64,000 bases of DNA from Cycas panzhihuaensis (Eukaryota > Cycadophyta). The translations under genes were made by a program, and so were the position numbers. The notes under the pieces are model-generated. The model saw nothing but the letters and a program-made list of their open reading frames with translations. It was not told the DNA's origin and ran no database searches. This document shows positions 15,319 to 26,365 of the stretch, in pieces (position 1 is the first letter of the stretch; each line of letters opens with the position of its first letter). The stretch spans positions 221,719,741-221,783,740 of the forward strand of contig CM041465.1 in NCBI GenBank assembly GCA_023213395.1, given 5' to 3'.

Positions 15319-15792
15319 ATATTAATTATTGTGCAAACTCTTATTTGATTAGTTATTGTTGAGGTTCTTATATATGATGTTATTAGTAGATAATTGACTA
15401 ACCTCATTAATCATTAATTAGATGAAGTAATTCTATATAAGAGTATACAATATTCATTGTAACTTATAAAGATACTTAGTACTCCCCTAATGGCATTTAG
15501 TATGGTCTTATCATGTACTTATTGAAAATCTTCAATAATAAGATCTCATACATTTTATGATAGATATTTCTTCATCTTGAGGCTTTATCACATTAAACCT
15601 TGTGTCTAAATATTGGTTCTTTGATGTTTAATTATTGTCCATTATTGGTGACTATATTCTCTTGTGATGATCATGTGTTATACTTTAATCTCAATGATAA
15701 ATGCTTTCATATTGATGTGATTCGATTAAGTGGTAATTGTAAGGTGTTTAATAGTTGTCATCGTGATGATATCAAACATAAAAAATCTAATA
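15319..15792 (+). repeat. element B 5' LTR, second part
   Basis: It continues the alignment with B's 3' LTR from 19390 to 19864 after the nested insertion. A TATA box, tatataag, is at 15434-15441 (19506-19513 in the other copy). It ends ...atctaata before the primer site. Confidence 0.88.
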
Positions 15793-15804
15793 TGATATCA
15801 AAGC
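15793..15804 (+). other. primer-binding site of element B (decayed)
   Basis: tgatatcaaagc is TGGTATCAGAGC with two G-to-A changes, directly after the LTR end. Confidence 0.7.
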
Positions 15805-18800
15805 TGCCTATATTTTGACAAGGTATAAGCATGTTTATGTAAAGTAGGTAGGTGAGAACTTGTATGGTAGATCACTAGTAGGAGCTTATTAGAAGAAGAG
15901 TTGAGTCATGAACCAATAAAAAGCTATATGGAGCTCGTTGAATTAAGGAACTAATAATATACCAATGGTTACTGGTTAAGTTTTGGGATGTAATGAGTTG
16001 AAAAGCTACATACAAAATGAAAAATGGACTCTAAAAAACTAATAGTAATGTTATGTTATGAGTTTTTTAATTTGTGGATATCTTATGATGCATGTGGGCC
16101 CAAATTTCATGAGCACAAAGGTATGAAAATTATGCCCACAAGTTTAGAAGGTATAGGTGAGAAGTAGACTTGTATATAGGCATGTACATCCTAAAAAAAG
16201 GAGCAAGTATTAGTTAATATACTATAAGAGCAAGTAGTGTGTAGTACCATCAATATGTTGCCATGATAAGAAGAGTGTTCAAGGTGAAGTGCACATACAT
16301 GGTGACAACCTTTACCATCTAAGTATAATCCATTATGTTATGTAGATTATCAATGATATGAAAGATTTTGGAGCTACTTGTAAGGGTCCTTTAAGAAGGA
16401 CTCATTACCAAAAGTTAGTTCAAATCCATAATATAGGTTGAAATAGTTTGCAAATCTGTAATATAAAATTAAGAAAATGATACTTATTTCAAACTAAATT
16501 CTAAAGGAGACATAAATTATAAAGGATCCAAAAATGATTAACAACTATGAAGAATATTAGAGGAGAGCAAAATTAGTATAGTGTGAAATAAGTCTAATGA
16601 AATATAGTTCTACAACATGTATTTAAATATGAAGGTAAGCATCGATTACTAAAATTATTGAGCAACTAAATGACATGAATAACTATTGTTTGATGATATT
16701 TAGGCAAGCATGGACAAAGTCTCATTGGGTGTGTGAGATGCTTATGGGCATGGTAAGGTAATAATAGTAGAATTACAAATTTAACAAGTATGAAATCTCA
16801 ATGACATACTATCAAAGGAGAGCCCCACTTTGTTTTAGAAGTACTTTAGTTTAAAAGTGAATATAAATATTTTTCTTTATGAGATATTATGAATCAATAT
16901 GTAGATTAAGGTGCTTTTTGTTGATGTTAGATGAGAGACTCACAAAGTAGGTTAAATATGCCCATGAAACAATTCCACTAATGTTGGATACTAAGTATCC
17001 CAAATATATTTGACAAGTCCTTCAAATTTGAAGGATAAAGGTGGCGGAGCACATCAGTTTGAGGTAACAATAGATGCACCCAATGTATTTAATAAGTCCA
17101 TAAAATCCTAATGGTAAAATATTACCCAAATATATTATAATTAAGGAGATGTATGACTCAAAATTTAAGGATTAAAAATGTGATGGAAGGACAATAAGAT
17201 GCAAATAATATTTATTATTAAAGGTGAATATATATCTATGAAGTGTACTAAATCAAATTCAATCATGAACATAAAAGTATATTATAGCAGAATTAAAGAG
17301 GAATCTCAAACCCTATCTGTAGCTTAAATAGGTGGTGAAAATCAAGTTTGCATATTGGTTCAAAATACAACTTTTAAATGTTATATATTGTTGGAGGATA
17401 CATACACCAAGTGATATACTATCATAAGAGTAGTAAAATTTTCAAAAGGGAGAAAATTGATAAGGAAGTTAGTTGGGGTTTAAGGTATGAGTTACACATT
17501 TTTCTAAGTTTCATTCAATTAATTTTTTTTTTTTTTTTTAATTTATATAAATTTCAAATATATCTAAGTATGTAGTAAAATAAATCAATTTTGAAGGTGA
17601 GATAAAGAGATTGATTCATGAACTTAAAGTCGCATAGATTTTTTTTGTTTATAAAACACTAGCCCAATAAGGGCATTTATCGATAAAAGGTTTAGATATA
17701 TTTATATCAATTATGAAAAATATTATAGACTAATTTTGAAGTAAATGAAAAAATATGAGGGATAATTTTAAAATTAAGGTTGAGATAGGAATTTCTAAAA
17801 ATCACTATAGACCAATTATGATAAAAATATGAGAGCTTGAGATGCTCATAAATAAGATTGAGAGTAGAGGTGAGATAATATATAATTGAACATTATACAG
17901 ACATGTGAGATAAGACCTTTGTATCTAGGTGTAAGACATACCATAGAAAGAGTTAGGTAAAACCTCACCATTAAAAATATCAAGACTATAGAATGGATTC
18001 TATATGGTATTTCCTTCGTACAGTTATTAGATCGAAGTAAATCATGAGTCTTTATTGATTGAGAGAAGGTAAATTAACACCTAATGTGTTTCTTAATGGT
18101 TCCATCATGTATTTATGATTTTGGTTGAATAATTTTTTAAGTAAGAAAACTCAAAATAAAGTAACTTAGCTTATATTAGATATATCAGGCATTTTATATA
18201 TTTAATGCAAATTTCAGGGATAGAGAGAACCTTAATTAATGATGAAAAAAGATAGAATTTTTTACTTAGTTGTATGAGGATAGAGCTTTAACTAATTCAT
18301 TAGACTTATAAGAAAACTCAAAATAGATAAAAGCTACTTTATTTTATGATCAATTGATTGCAATATTTTAGTGAAGAAGTTCTTGTTGAAGATGTTGTAG
18401 TTGCATCAATTACAAATAGTTCTTTGATATGATGAAATCTAAGATATTTTTGGCATTTTCCATCTCAAATTATTGATGGATTATATAATTAAACAAGGAA
18501 ATTTTGATTTAAGATATAAGAATATCATGAGTAATAAACCTTATATCTAGAATGCATCCTAGTAAGTAGTGAGTGTAGTGACTAGTTATCCATGTGACAT
18601 GGTGACATGTAAACTATAAGGACATTGCATGCTTAATTCCTTATATATAAAAGGTGTTGACCAACTTTGATGAATAGGTTATGGAGGAATACAACTAGGA
18701 CAAACTTTGATGAACATAGGATGAAGTAGTTCAACTATCATTTATGTTTTTATCTAAGGACACAAAGATGGAATAGATATTTTATAGATATATTGGTGAT

Positions 18801-19238
18801 CTTTACTCACATGATGTGAAGCAAACTTATAGGTGAATTTTGATTATATAGGTGGTAGTATATTCCAGTAACAAGGATAGATATAAAAAGTGTTACATCA
18901 ATGCAAGATTGTATTTTACATTTATGACATCAAAGTGCTTCATTTTATCACTTAGTTAAGGTTCCACTAATTGAAATTATACAATGAATTCATGATAATA
19001 GAATTGTAGAGATTATATTTGCATGATTTTTGTGATTTGTTAGCATGATTAGATGGAGCTAATTATCCAAGATTATATCACTTTATAAGGACTTAAACCC
19101 AATGCTAATTCTAAGTAAGGTGAAGACAAATTTAGTTTAGGTACTAAAGGAGAAAGACAAGCATAAACAAGAAGGATACATGAAGCATCTTGAAAAGATA
19201 AAATTGGCAATGTGACAAAAAAATATAGATAAAATATT
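15805..19238 (+). other. element B interior, no readable gag-pol
   Basis: About 3.4 kb of AT-rich plus-strand internal sequence. One short phrase, DFGATCKG near 16363, recalls the copia protease DSGATCH, but nothing before or after it aligns. A T17 run lies at 17522-17539. The size and lack of RT suggest a non-autonomous or deeply decayed copy. Confidence 0.5.
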
Positions 19239-19247
19239 AAGGGGGAC
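19239..19247 (+). other. polypurine tract of element B
   Basis: aagggggac lies directly before the 3' LTR start tattagaaagtaatg. Confidence 0.75.
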
Positions 19248-19864
19248 TATTAGAAAGTAATGTTTAATCCATGGTCAATTTATAAGGTTAATGCTTGGTG
19301 GTAATTTAATAATGTCTAATGGTGATATTATTGTGGTGGAGTTTTTAGACATTAGGCATACTCTCTTAAAGTTGTAATAAGTATAAGAAATATTAATTAT
19401 TATACAAACTCTCATTTGATTGGTTATTATTAAGGTTCTCACACATGATGTCATTGAAAGATAATTGATGCAACCTCATTGATCATTAATGAGGTGAAGT
19501 ACTTCTATATAAGAGCATTCCATAATCATTATAACTTATGAAGAAACTCAATGCTTCCCTAATGGAACTCAATGTGGTCTCATCATATACTTATTGAATA
19601 TCATCAATAATGAGATCTCATATATTTTATGGTGGAAGTTTCCTTATCTTAAGGTTTTACCATATTAAACCTTAAGTTTTAATATTGATTATTTGGTGTT
19701 CATTTATTATTCATTATTGGTGATTATATGCTCTTGTGATGATCATGTGTTATACTTTAATCTTAATAATGAATGCTTCCATGTTGATGTGATTCAATCC
19801 TATGGTAATTATAAGGTGTTTGATAGTTATCACTATAATGCTATTAAACCCAAAAGATCTGATA
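19248..19864 (+). repeat. element B 3' LTR (uninterrupted)
   Basis: This 617-bp copy preserves the pre-insertion sequence of element A's target (aatattaattatta). It is followed by agtac, the partner of ggtac at 7123-7127. Confidence 0.88.
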
Positions 19865-20223
19865 AGTACATCATGCACCATTATGAAAAATACAATAATA
19901 CATGATATGTCATTCTAAAAAATAAGAATAAAAATGGTACGTTATCTCTTTATAGTGGTACACTGACATTATTTATAATTGTACAAGTATATAGAACAAT
20001 GGTACATTATGCATTATTACAAAAAATATGATAATACAAAATGTACTATTATAGAATTTGTAAGTTAGGTGAAAAATGTTGGCTTAACTTCTAAAGGATG
20101 ACTCTATTAGGGTTTTTGCCTTGGCTCCATAATCGTGTCCTTCTAAAGTGTAAAGTTATTTTGTAATCAACTCTATAGGTTATTTTTCTCCCTAAAGGGT
20201 TGGATCAAGTATGTTTTGATCTA
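19865..20223. repeat. degenerate GTAC-spaced repeats, then probable LINE 5' part
   Basis: From about 19929 to 20047 the phrase atggtac or a close form (gtggtac, ttgtac, aatgtac) recurs every 20-33 bp. The same phrase sits left of element B (7121-7127) and right of the LINE (28186 onward), so this may be the older sequence into which B and the LINE inserted. From about 20080 to 20223 the sequence (ggcttaacttctaaagg...) seems to continue across element C at 22120 and may be the LINE 5' untranslated region. Confidence 0.35.
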
Positions 20224-20667
20224 TCTTAGAATGTTAATGTAATCTTTATGTTCTTTTTAAAGTTCATATTTAAGTCACATGTCTAAATGTATATTTAAGT
20301 TATCATAATGTTTACACTTTAATGTTTATTAATTTATCTTATGTGAAAGGTGGTTGAAATGTAGAACTACATTTCAACAAACCTTTCATTGTATAAATTC
20401 ATCTCCTAGATTCAAGGAGATGGTTCCATGAATCTAGGAGGGTGTCTATATGCCTTTTCAAAGGCTGGTTTAGGTGTTAGGTGGTTTACCTATTTGATTT
20501 TCTATTTACAGCTATTCTTAATAAAAATAGAACTTTAGGAGGTGGTTTTTCTTCCCCAGAAGGGGTTTTCCACCTGTCAACATGTGTACATATATAATTT
20601 CATTTGTTTTCCTATAGTTTTATGTTTAATCTAATCCTATGATGTTATATATGTGCCTATTCTCACA
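20224..20667 (+). repeat. element C 5' LTR
   Basis: It starts tcttagaatgttaatg (tgttagaatg in the 3' copy) and ends tctcaca. It contains tataaat (20392-20398) and two stem-loops: 20354-20377 with perfect 11-bp arms around aa, and 20403-20440 with perfect 12-bp arms (ctcctagattca / tgaatctaggag). Confidence 0.92.
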
Positions 20668-20679
20668 TGGTATCAGAGC
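20668..20679 (+). other. primer-binding site of element C
   Basis: tggtatcagagc, an exact match to the plant initiator tRNA-Met complement, right after the LTR end. Confidence 0.93.
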
Positions 20680-21213
20680 TGTAGTCTTTCAAAATCAATC
20701 TAAGACCTGGAGGCCTAGGTGGTCTCTTATCCTTCTCCAAATATGGCAAGGATACTTGGCTCTGCTGTTCAATATGTGATGACATTATAGATAGCTGAAG
20801 ATCTTTGGTTAAAAGCATGCATCTTCCATTCCTTCCACTTGACTCTTGATGCTAACTCTGCTTAAAATCCAGAGTCCCTGGAGACGCTTTTCTAGGGAAG
20901 GTTACTCCTTGCTGATGTAATGCTCCACCTATTTGCTGTGAAGAAGCAGAACCTTTGATCATTGACGTCTGACACCTCTGAAGTTAAAACCCCACATCCA
21001 TACTATCTGTAACTCTGTACAAGCTGCTTGTACAAAAGATTCAATAAGCATCTTTTTATCCTTTGTTTCAACTGCATCTTTCTTAGTCTTTTATGTTGAT
21101 ATCTTATTCTCCCAGCATTGCTATTGTTCCTTCTATGAAACCAAAACATATATTGATTTGTCTTTATTGCTTGCAACCCTTGTCTTGTCCCTTAATACAT
21201 ACCTGCTCCTCTC
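20680..21213 (+). other. element C interior, possibly captured host sequence
   Basis: About 530 bp, richer in G and C than the neighbouring DNA, with no retrotransposon motif and many stops. It includes the 8-bp inverted repeat tacaagct/gcttgtac near 21015-21032. Its origin is unknown; fragments of host genes are known in non-autonomous elements of this kind, but I cannot show that here. Confidence 0.4.
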
Positions 21214-21560
21214 AAAACCCCTTATGGGGAAGAAAAATCACCTCCTAAAGCTCTATTTTTATTAAGAATAGCTGTAAATAGAAAATCAAACAGGTAAACC
21301 ACCTAACACCTAAACTAGCCTTTGAAAAGACATACAGACAACCCTCCTAGATTCATGGAACCATCTCCTTGAATCTAGAAGATGAATTTATGCAATAAAA
21401 GGTTCGTTGAAATGCAGTTCTGCATTTCAACCACCTTTCATATAAGATAAATTAATAAACATTAAAGTGTAAACATTATGATAACTTAAATATACATTTA
21501 GACATGTGACTTAAATATGAACTTTAAAAAGAACATAAAGATTACATTAACATTCTAACA
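21214..21560 (-). repeat. inverted partial LTR inside element C
   Basis: On the minus strand this reads from tgttagaatgttaatg (ending at 21560 on the plus strand) through both stem-loops to ttccccataaggggtttt. It is a C-family LTR without its last 90-100 bp. It is followed at 21561-21570 by tcccccttta, the inverted purine tract, and then the inverted internal end. Confidence 0.92.
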
Positions 21561-21665
21561 TCCCCCTTTAATGTAAACTTTTGTGTTGCAGATAAAAGAA
21601 GTCTCCATCAAAGGGGGATCACCGTGATCAAGACCTTCTTTTTCTACAACACAAAAGTTTACATT

Positions 21666-21674
21666 AAAGGGGGA
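21666..21674 (+). other. polypurine tract of element C
   Basis: aaaggggga directly precedes the 3' LTR start tgttagaatg; its inverted copy is at 21561-21569. Confidence 0.88.
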
Positions 21675-22119
21675 TGTTAGAATGTTAATGTAATCTTTAT
21701 GTTCTTTTTAAAGTTCATATTTAAGTCACGTGTCTAAATGTATATTTAAGTTATCATAATGTTTACACTTTAATGTTTATTAATTTATCTTATGTGAAAG
21801 GTGGTTGAAATGCAGAACTACATTTCAACGAACCTTTTGTTGTATAAATTCATCTCCTAGATTCAAGGAGATGGTTCCATGAATCTAGGAGGGATGCCTG
21901 TATGCCTTTTCAAAGGTTGGTTTAGGTGTTAGGTGGTTTACCTGTTTGATTTTCTATTTACAGCTATTCTTAATAAAAATAGAACTTTAGGAGGTGGTTT
22001 TCCTTCCCCAAAAGGGGTTTTCCACCTATCAACCTGTGTACATGTGTAATTTCATTTGTTTTCTTGTGGTTTTATGTTTAATCTGATCCTATGATGTTAT
22101 ACATGTGCTTATTCTCATA
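21675..22119 (+). repeat. element C 3' LTR
   Basis: It aligns end to end with 20224-20667 with few changes, keeps both stem-loops, and ends tctcata before the atcta duplication. Confidence 0.92.
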
Positions 22120-22124
22120 ATCTA

Positions 22125-23140
22125 TATGGAGGGGTGGTTTACTCTATAGAATTTCCTTATATTTATGATGGTGTTTTATTATCTTTTAACCTAACATTTT
22201 TTTTATTCTCAATATATTAGTAACTAACCATCCTCTAGGTTTTCATTATGTTTGAGGTTAGTTGGGGGTTAGTTGGGGTTAGGTGGACCTCATCTCCTTT
22301 TGTCCTCTCTATTTTAAGGGGGTTATTACAAGCCTAGAAAGCTATTAAGGGTAGATTCTTATTGTGAGGCAAGCCAGTGCTAATTGTGCTCTTTTCTTGA
22401 GGAAACTATAGTCTTATGACCTTCTCTTACTATTAAGCCAACTTTTTACTATTAATCATTAAGAGTTATTTAGGGCTTTGAAGGCAATAAAGTTGTAGCT
22501 TTAAAGTGCTATAATTTTTGTCTCTAAAAGTGATTGATTCAAACCCTTCATAGAAATATTTTATCTTTTCAAATAGCCTCTTTTCTTGCTTCTCCATTTT
22601 CTCTTCAAAACTAAGATCTTCTAGCTTAGTTCTAAGATTTCTAGTAGTAGTTATTATTTTATTTCCTTGGTATGGGTTTGGAAAGTGTTTTAAATACATA
22701 TTAGGTTATTATATACTCTTAGTAGTTTGTTAATAAATTATCTCTGAGATTGGGTGGACATAATCTCTTTTCTTTTATCCCATGGTTCATATTTATGTTC
22801 TTAATTTTCTTTTGGGCTGGGGAGGGTGAGGATGAAAACCTCTCTTAGTTGTCCTTCAAAGAGATTCTAGTGGAAACATACCAAAGCAAAAATCCTCCTC
22901 TAAATAAAATACAAAATCTTAACAAACCTCATTTTCAAGCTATAAAAGACAACATTAGGCAGAATAACTCTCTAAATGGATGTTGAGGGAATGTGTTGAT
23001 TAATCCTAGGTTACAAATTACTTATTAGGCCTATAAGTGAAAGAACATGTATTTGAGGAACTATGCCTTAATCTATAAGTTCTTAAAATTGTGGCCTTCA
23101 TAGATTTCCCTAAGGAAATGGGTTAAGGATAGATGAGGTG
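22125..23140 (+). other. LINE 5' region and ORF1 N-terminus, unreadable
   Basis: About 1 kb that should hold the LINE 5' untranslated region and start of ORF1. No motif can be read. It includes the G-rich ttagttgggggttagttgg at 22259-22277. Confidence 0.4.
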
Positions 23141-23149
23141 ATAAACATA

Positions 23150-24500
23150 ACCTTAAAGAGGATATCTACATTAAGCTTGAAGTGAAAGGCTTCTTTACTA
23201 TGAATTTTTCTACTCAAGAAGATAGAAACAAAGTTTTTGAAGGAGGTCTATATTTTTTGAATTCTTCAAAACTATATATGAGATTTGAGACCCCTCATTT
23301 AAACCCTGATAGCCCCAATCTAGATAAAGTTGTATTCCCTTCCTTTAGAATTTTGGAATGAAGAAATTTTGAAAGATATTGGAAATTCCTTAGGTATTTA
23401 TATCAAGCATCAAGAGTTACCTTAGAAAAGCACTATACTATTTATACTAGAATTTATATTCATATGGACTTATCATTTCCTCTCCCCAAAAGAAATCATT
23501 CTAGAATTTGAAGGAGGAGAATGGATTAAATAGGTTGATTATGAGTAGATCCTATTTAAATGTAGGATTTACCATAAGCATGGCCATCTTTAGAGAGACT
23601 ACTTAATTTAAAATATTATCAAGAAGGATATTGAGACAAATTACGATGGTTTTTAATTAGTGAAAAATAGGATGGCCTATGGCAACATGAAATGGATCAA
23701 GAAATCTTTCCTATAATCCCCTAGTCTTAATAGATTTAATACTCTTAGAGAAGAAAAGTAGGAAGCTACAGAGGTAAACTTTGTGGGAGAATTCTAATCT
23801 TTTTATTAGATGTAGACAAAAGATGTAGAAATACAAGGTAAAATTTTAGAGATTAAAACAATAGGAATAAAGGATAATATAACAATGCTTAAGGATTTAA
23901 ATGATATAATTTATAATTATGGATTAGATCAGGGTTGTCCTTTCAAACAACTTGAGGAAGTCCCTCCTCCACCTACTATGGTTGGTAGGGAGGACCATCT
24001 TAATGATATCAAAGATGTATTGTAGAGGCTAGAAGATCCTATTTTGGAGGATCAAAATCCCTTCACAAGTTGTAATGTCTATGACTAGGTGATATAGCTT
24101 AGAGCCCTAATATTAAGAGCCCCCCAAGTAATGTTGTACAAGGAGAAGAGATTCAAAAGTTATTCTTCATCTGTCTAGAGGGCTTGAATTAAAATGATCC
24201 CTCTATGGACCCAAATGGGAGACCTAAAAGTACCTCTAAGGGTATGAGTAAAACCTAGAGTTGGGGTGAGTAGTCATTCTATTCCAATAATTTAAGGTTA
24301 CTATTAGAGAAAGTCCATCCATAATGAATAACCATCAAGATAATGGGAAATTGGAAAAATGAGTGAAAAAATTCAAGAATGTAAGATCAATAAAGCTTAG
24401 TATTAAAGCTCTTAACTATAAAACCCAAAAGGAGGAAACCCTTAAAGGGAAAAAGAGGAGAAAATCTAATATGGAGAAAATTCTTGTTGAGAAGTAATTC
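23150..24500 (+). pseudogene. LINE ORF1 remnant (DUF4283 plus zinc knuckle)
   Basis: From 23172 the frame reads GFFTMNFSTQEDRNKVFEGG and then LYMRFETPHLNPD, matching the plant DUF4283 domain (GxFxFxFxxxEDxxxVLxxGPW). Next, after frame changes, come ILKDIGNSLGIYIK, RIYIHMDLSFPLPK and CRIYHKHGHL (about 23563), the last being a CCHC-like knuckle (normally CxxCxxxGHxxxxC). This protein normally binds LINE RNA as a chaperone. The downstream linker to ORF2 is lysine-rich and stop-filled. At least three frame changes and several stops make it non-functional. Confidence 0.78.
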
Positions 24501-24569
24501 CTAGTTAGCTTTAGTCAAACCTAAACTTTGCAGGAAGTTTACTTCTAATGAAAAGAAAATCCCTAAGAA

Positions 24570-26365
24570 TGAAGCTACTTTCATGGAATGTTTAAGGCTT
24601 AAATATTATGTCTAAGTAAAGAAATATCAAGTATAAAATCATTTTTAAGAAGTTGGATATTTTCTTGATTCAAGAAATAAAATTGGATTTAGATAAGATG
24701 TCCATGATCTCTCAAAAAGTTTGGAAAGAGAGTTGTGTTATGGCTATCGGATTTATTGGGGCCTCAAGAGGTTTGGCTACCTCATAGGATCTTAGAGGGG
24801 TACAATTGATACATTATGATAGGGATAGTATATGGATCAATGGTTAGTTCATTTTTGTAGCATCTATATTGATTGTTAATATTGCTAATCATTATACCCC
24901 ACTTATCTTAATTAAAAACTCTCTTGTTGGAACCCACTTGAAGAGATTAGGAAGAACCTTCAAGATGGCCATTAGGTTTTGAGTGATGACTTTAATACCA
25001 TTCTTAAATTGAATGAGAAAAAAGGAGGAGTTAAGATCCTAGATCAGATAAGCATCATCCTCTAGGAGCAGATTTTGCATCAGGGGATTTTAGATATCCT
25101 TCCTCAAGAGGGTAACTTCACCTAGAACAATCGTAATGGAATAAAGCTCAAAGTACAAAAAGATTGGACAGATTCTTGGTTAATGAGAGTCTTATAAATA
25201 CAAACATTATTATGGAATTCAACATTATAAAGGGAAGTAAATTAGATCATTGGCCCATTAGCCTTAGCATTATAGAAGATGTTAGATCAAGGAATTCTTC
25301 CTTTAAATTTGAAAAAATATTGCTCACCCATATGGATTTTAAAAGGAATGTTAAACAATGATGGCAGGATGGTAAATCAAGGAAAGGTAACTTTATATTT
25401 TGCTTAGGATAAAAGATTAAATTTCTTAAAAATAAAACTAAGAAATAGAATAGGTAGGTATTTAGAGATATTTTTGAGTGAAAAAAAACTCTTGATGAGA
25501 AAATAACATAGATCTAAGTAAAGATTATAAGAGAATGGATATACAATGAGGTTATATTTTAGGAGGAATCTCTTCAAAAGGAAATTAACAATTAAAAAAA
25601 TAAAGGAAGAACTCTTTTGGAAATAGAAGTCTAGAATTTATTGGCTCTAGGAAGGAGATAAGAATTCAAAATTCTTTCACTAGATGATTCTAAAACATTA
25701 AAGTTTTAATAGAGTCCTATAATTAGGGAAATAAGATAAAAGTATTCTTAACTCTTTGCCTAAAATAAAGGAGGAGTTTAGTACATTTTTTATAAAAATG
25801 GAACCTAAACCATCTTTGTCTTGGGAGGAAGCATCTGCTAAAGTCTACTTTGTCATTCCAAGGATAGTTTTAGAGGATCATAATAGATTTTTTTTCAAAG
25901 AAGTAACTAAGGAAGAAGTCTAGAATATAGTCTTTAATATAAAACTAGGGAAGGCTTTGAGCCCATATGGATTTTTGACTGATTTCTACTAATCCTTTTG
26001 GCATATTATCGAAGATAATGTGGTTGAAGCAATAAAGGAATCTAGAATATCTTGTAAAATGCTCTAGTCTCTCAATACCCCATTTTTAACCTTCATTCCT
26101 AAAGAACATGATCCCCTAATAATGGATAAGTATAGGCCAATTTCCTTATGCAATACATCTTATGAAATAATTTTTAAGGTTATGTATAATAGGTTGAAAG
26201 ATATTCTCCTTAGCTTAACCTCTCAAGAATAAGGTGGATTTATGGTAGGTAAGAAAATCTTGGATGGAATTATTATTGTCATGGAAATAATCCATTCCAT
26301 GAGACAGGGTTAAAAGAATGGAATGTTAATAAAATTATACATGTCAAAAGCGTATGGTTAATTAA
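24570..26365 (+). pseudogene. LINE ORF2, endonuclease and reverse transcriptase part
   Basis: It begins KLLSWNV*GLN (24573), the start of the AP-like endonuclease, with FLIQEIKLD following (Q-E motif) and DDFNTIL near 24980. The linker contains WLQEGDKNSKFFH-like sequence near 25640-25680. RT starts near 25890 (KEVTKEEV), then KLGKALSPYGF (family GKAPGPDGF), FLTFIPKEHDP, KYRPISLCNTSYEIIFKV, GGFMVGKKILDGI and LIKLYMSKAYG near 26325. The last is the first catalytic block (LDLSKAYD) with both Asp residues lost. The sequence then jumps to the C-terminal zinc-finger region, so the central RT with the FADD box is deleted. Confidence 0.85.

Larger units (their letters stand above)
21214..22021. repeat. 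long inverted repeat, arms about 375 bp
   Basis: The left arm (21214-21588) and right arm (21647-22021) pair over the LTR, purine tract and the phrase tgtgttg/caacaca. The 58-bp centre is itself partly palindromic (gataaaagaagtct against agaccttcttttt), with gatcaccgtgatc at 21618-21630 as its core. An RNA reading through would fold into one long hairpin. Confidence 0.88.
20224..22119 (+). mobile_element. short LTR element C with inverted 3' end (TRIM-like)
   Basis: Direct LTRs at 20224-20667 and 21675-22119 are clearly the most similar LTR pair in the window. The target duplication is a perfect atcta (20219-20223 and 22120-22124). A perfect tRNA-Met primer site and a purine tract are present. 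The internal 1 kb has no gag-pol. A third LTR copy, inverted and lacking the last 90-100 bp, lies at 21214-21560, with the element's own purine tract and internal 3' sequence also inverted beside it. It landed within what appears to be the LINE 5' region. It must have been mobilised by another element's proteins. Confidence 0.92.

Noticed and set aside
16363-16400. DFGATCKG in element B as a copia protease active site
   Set aside because: The phrase resembles DSGATCH but nothing around it aligns with protease or gag; kept only as a remark in the B interior entry.
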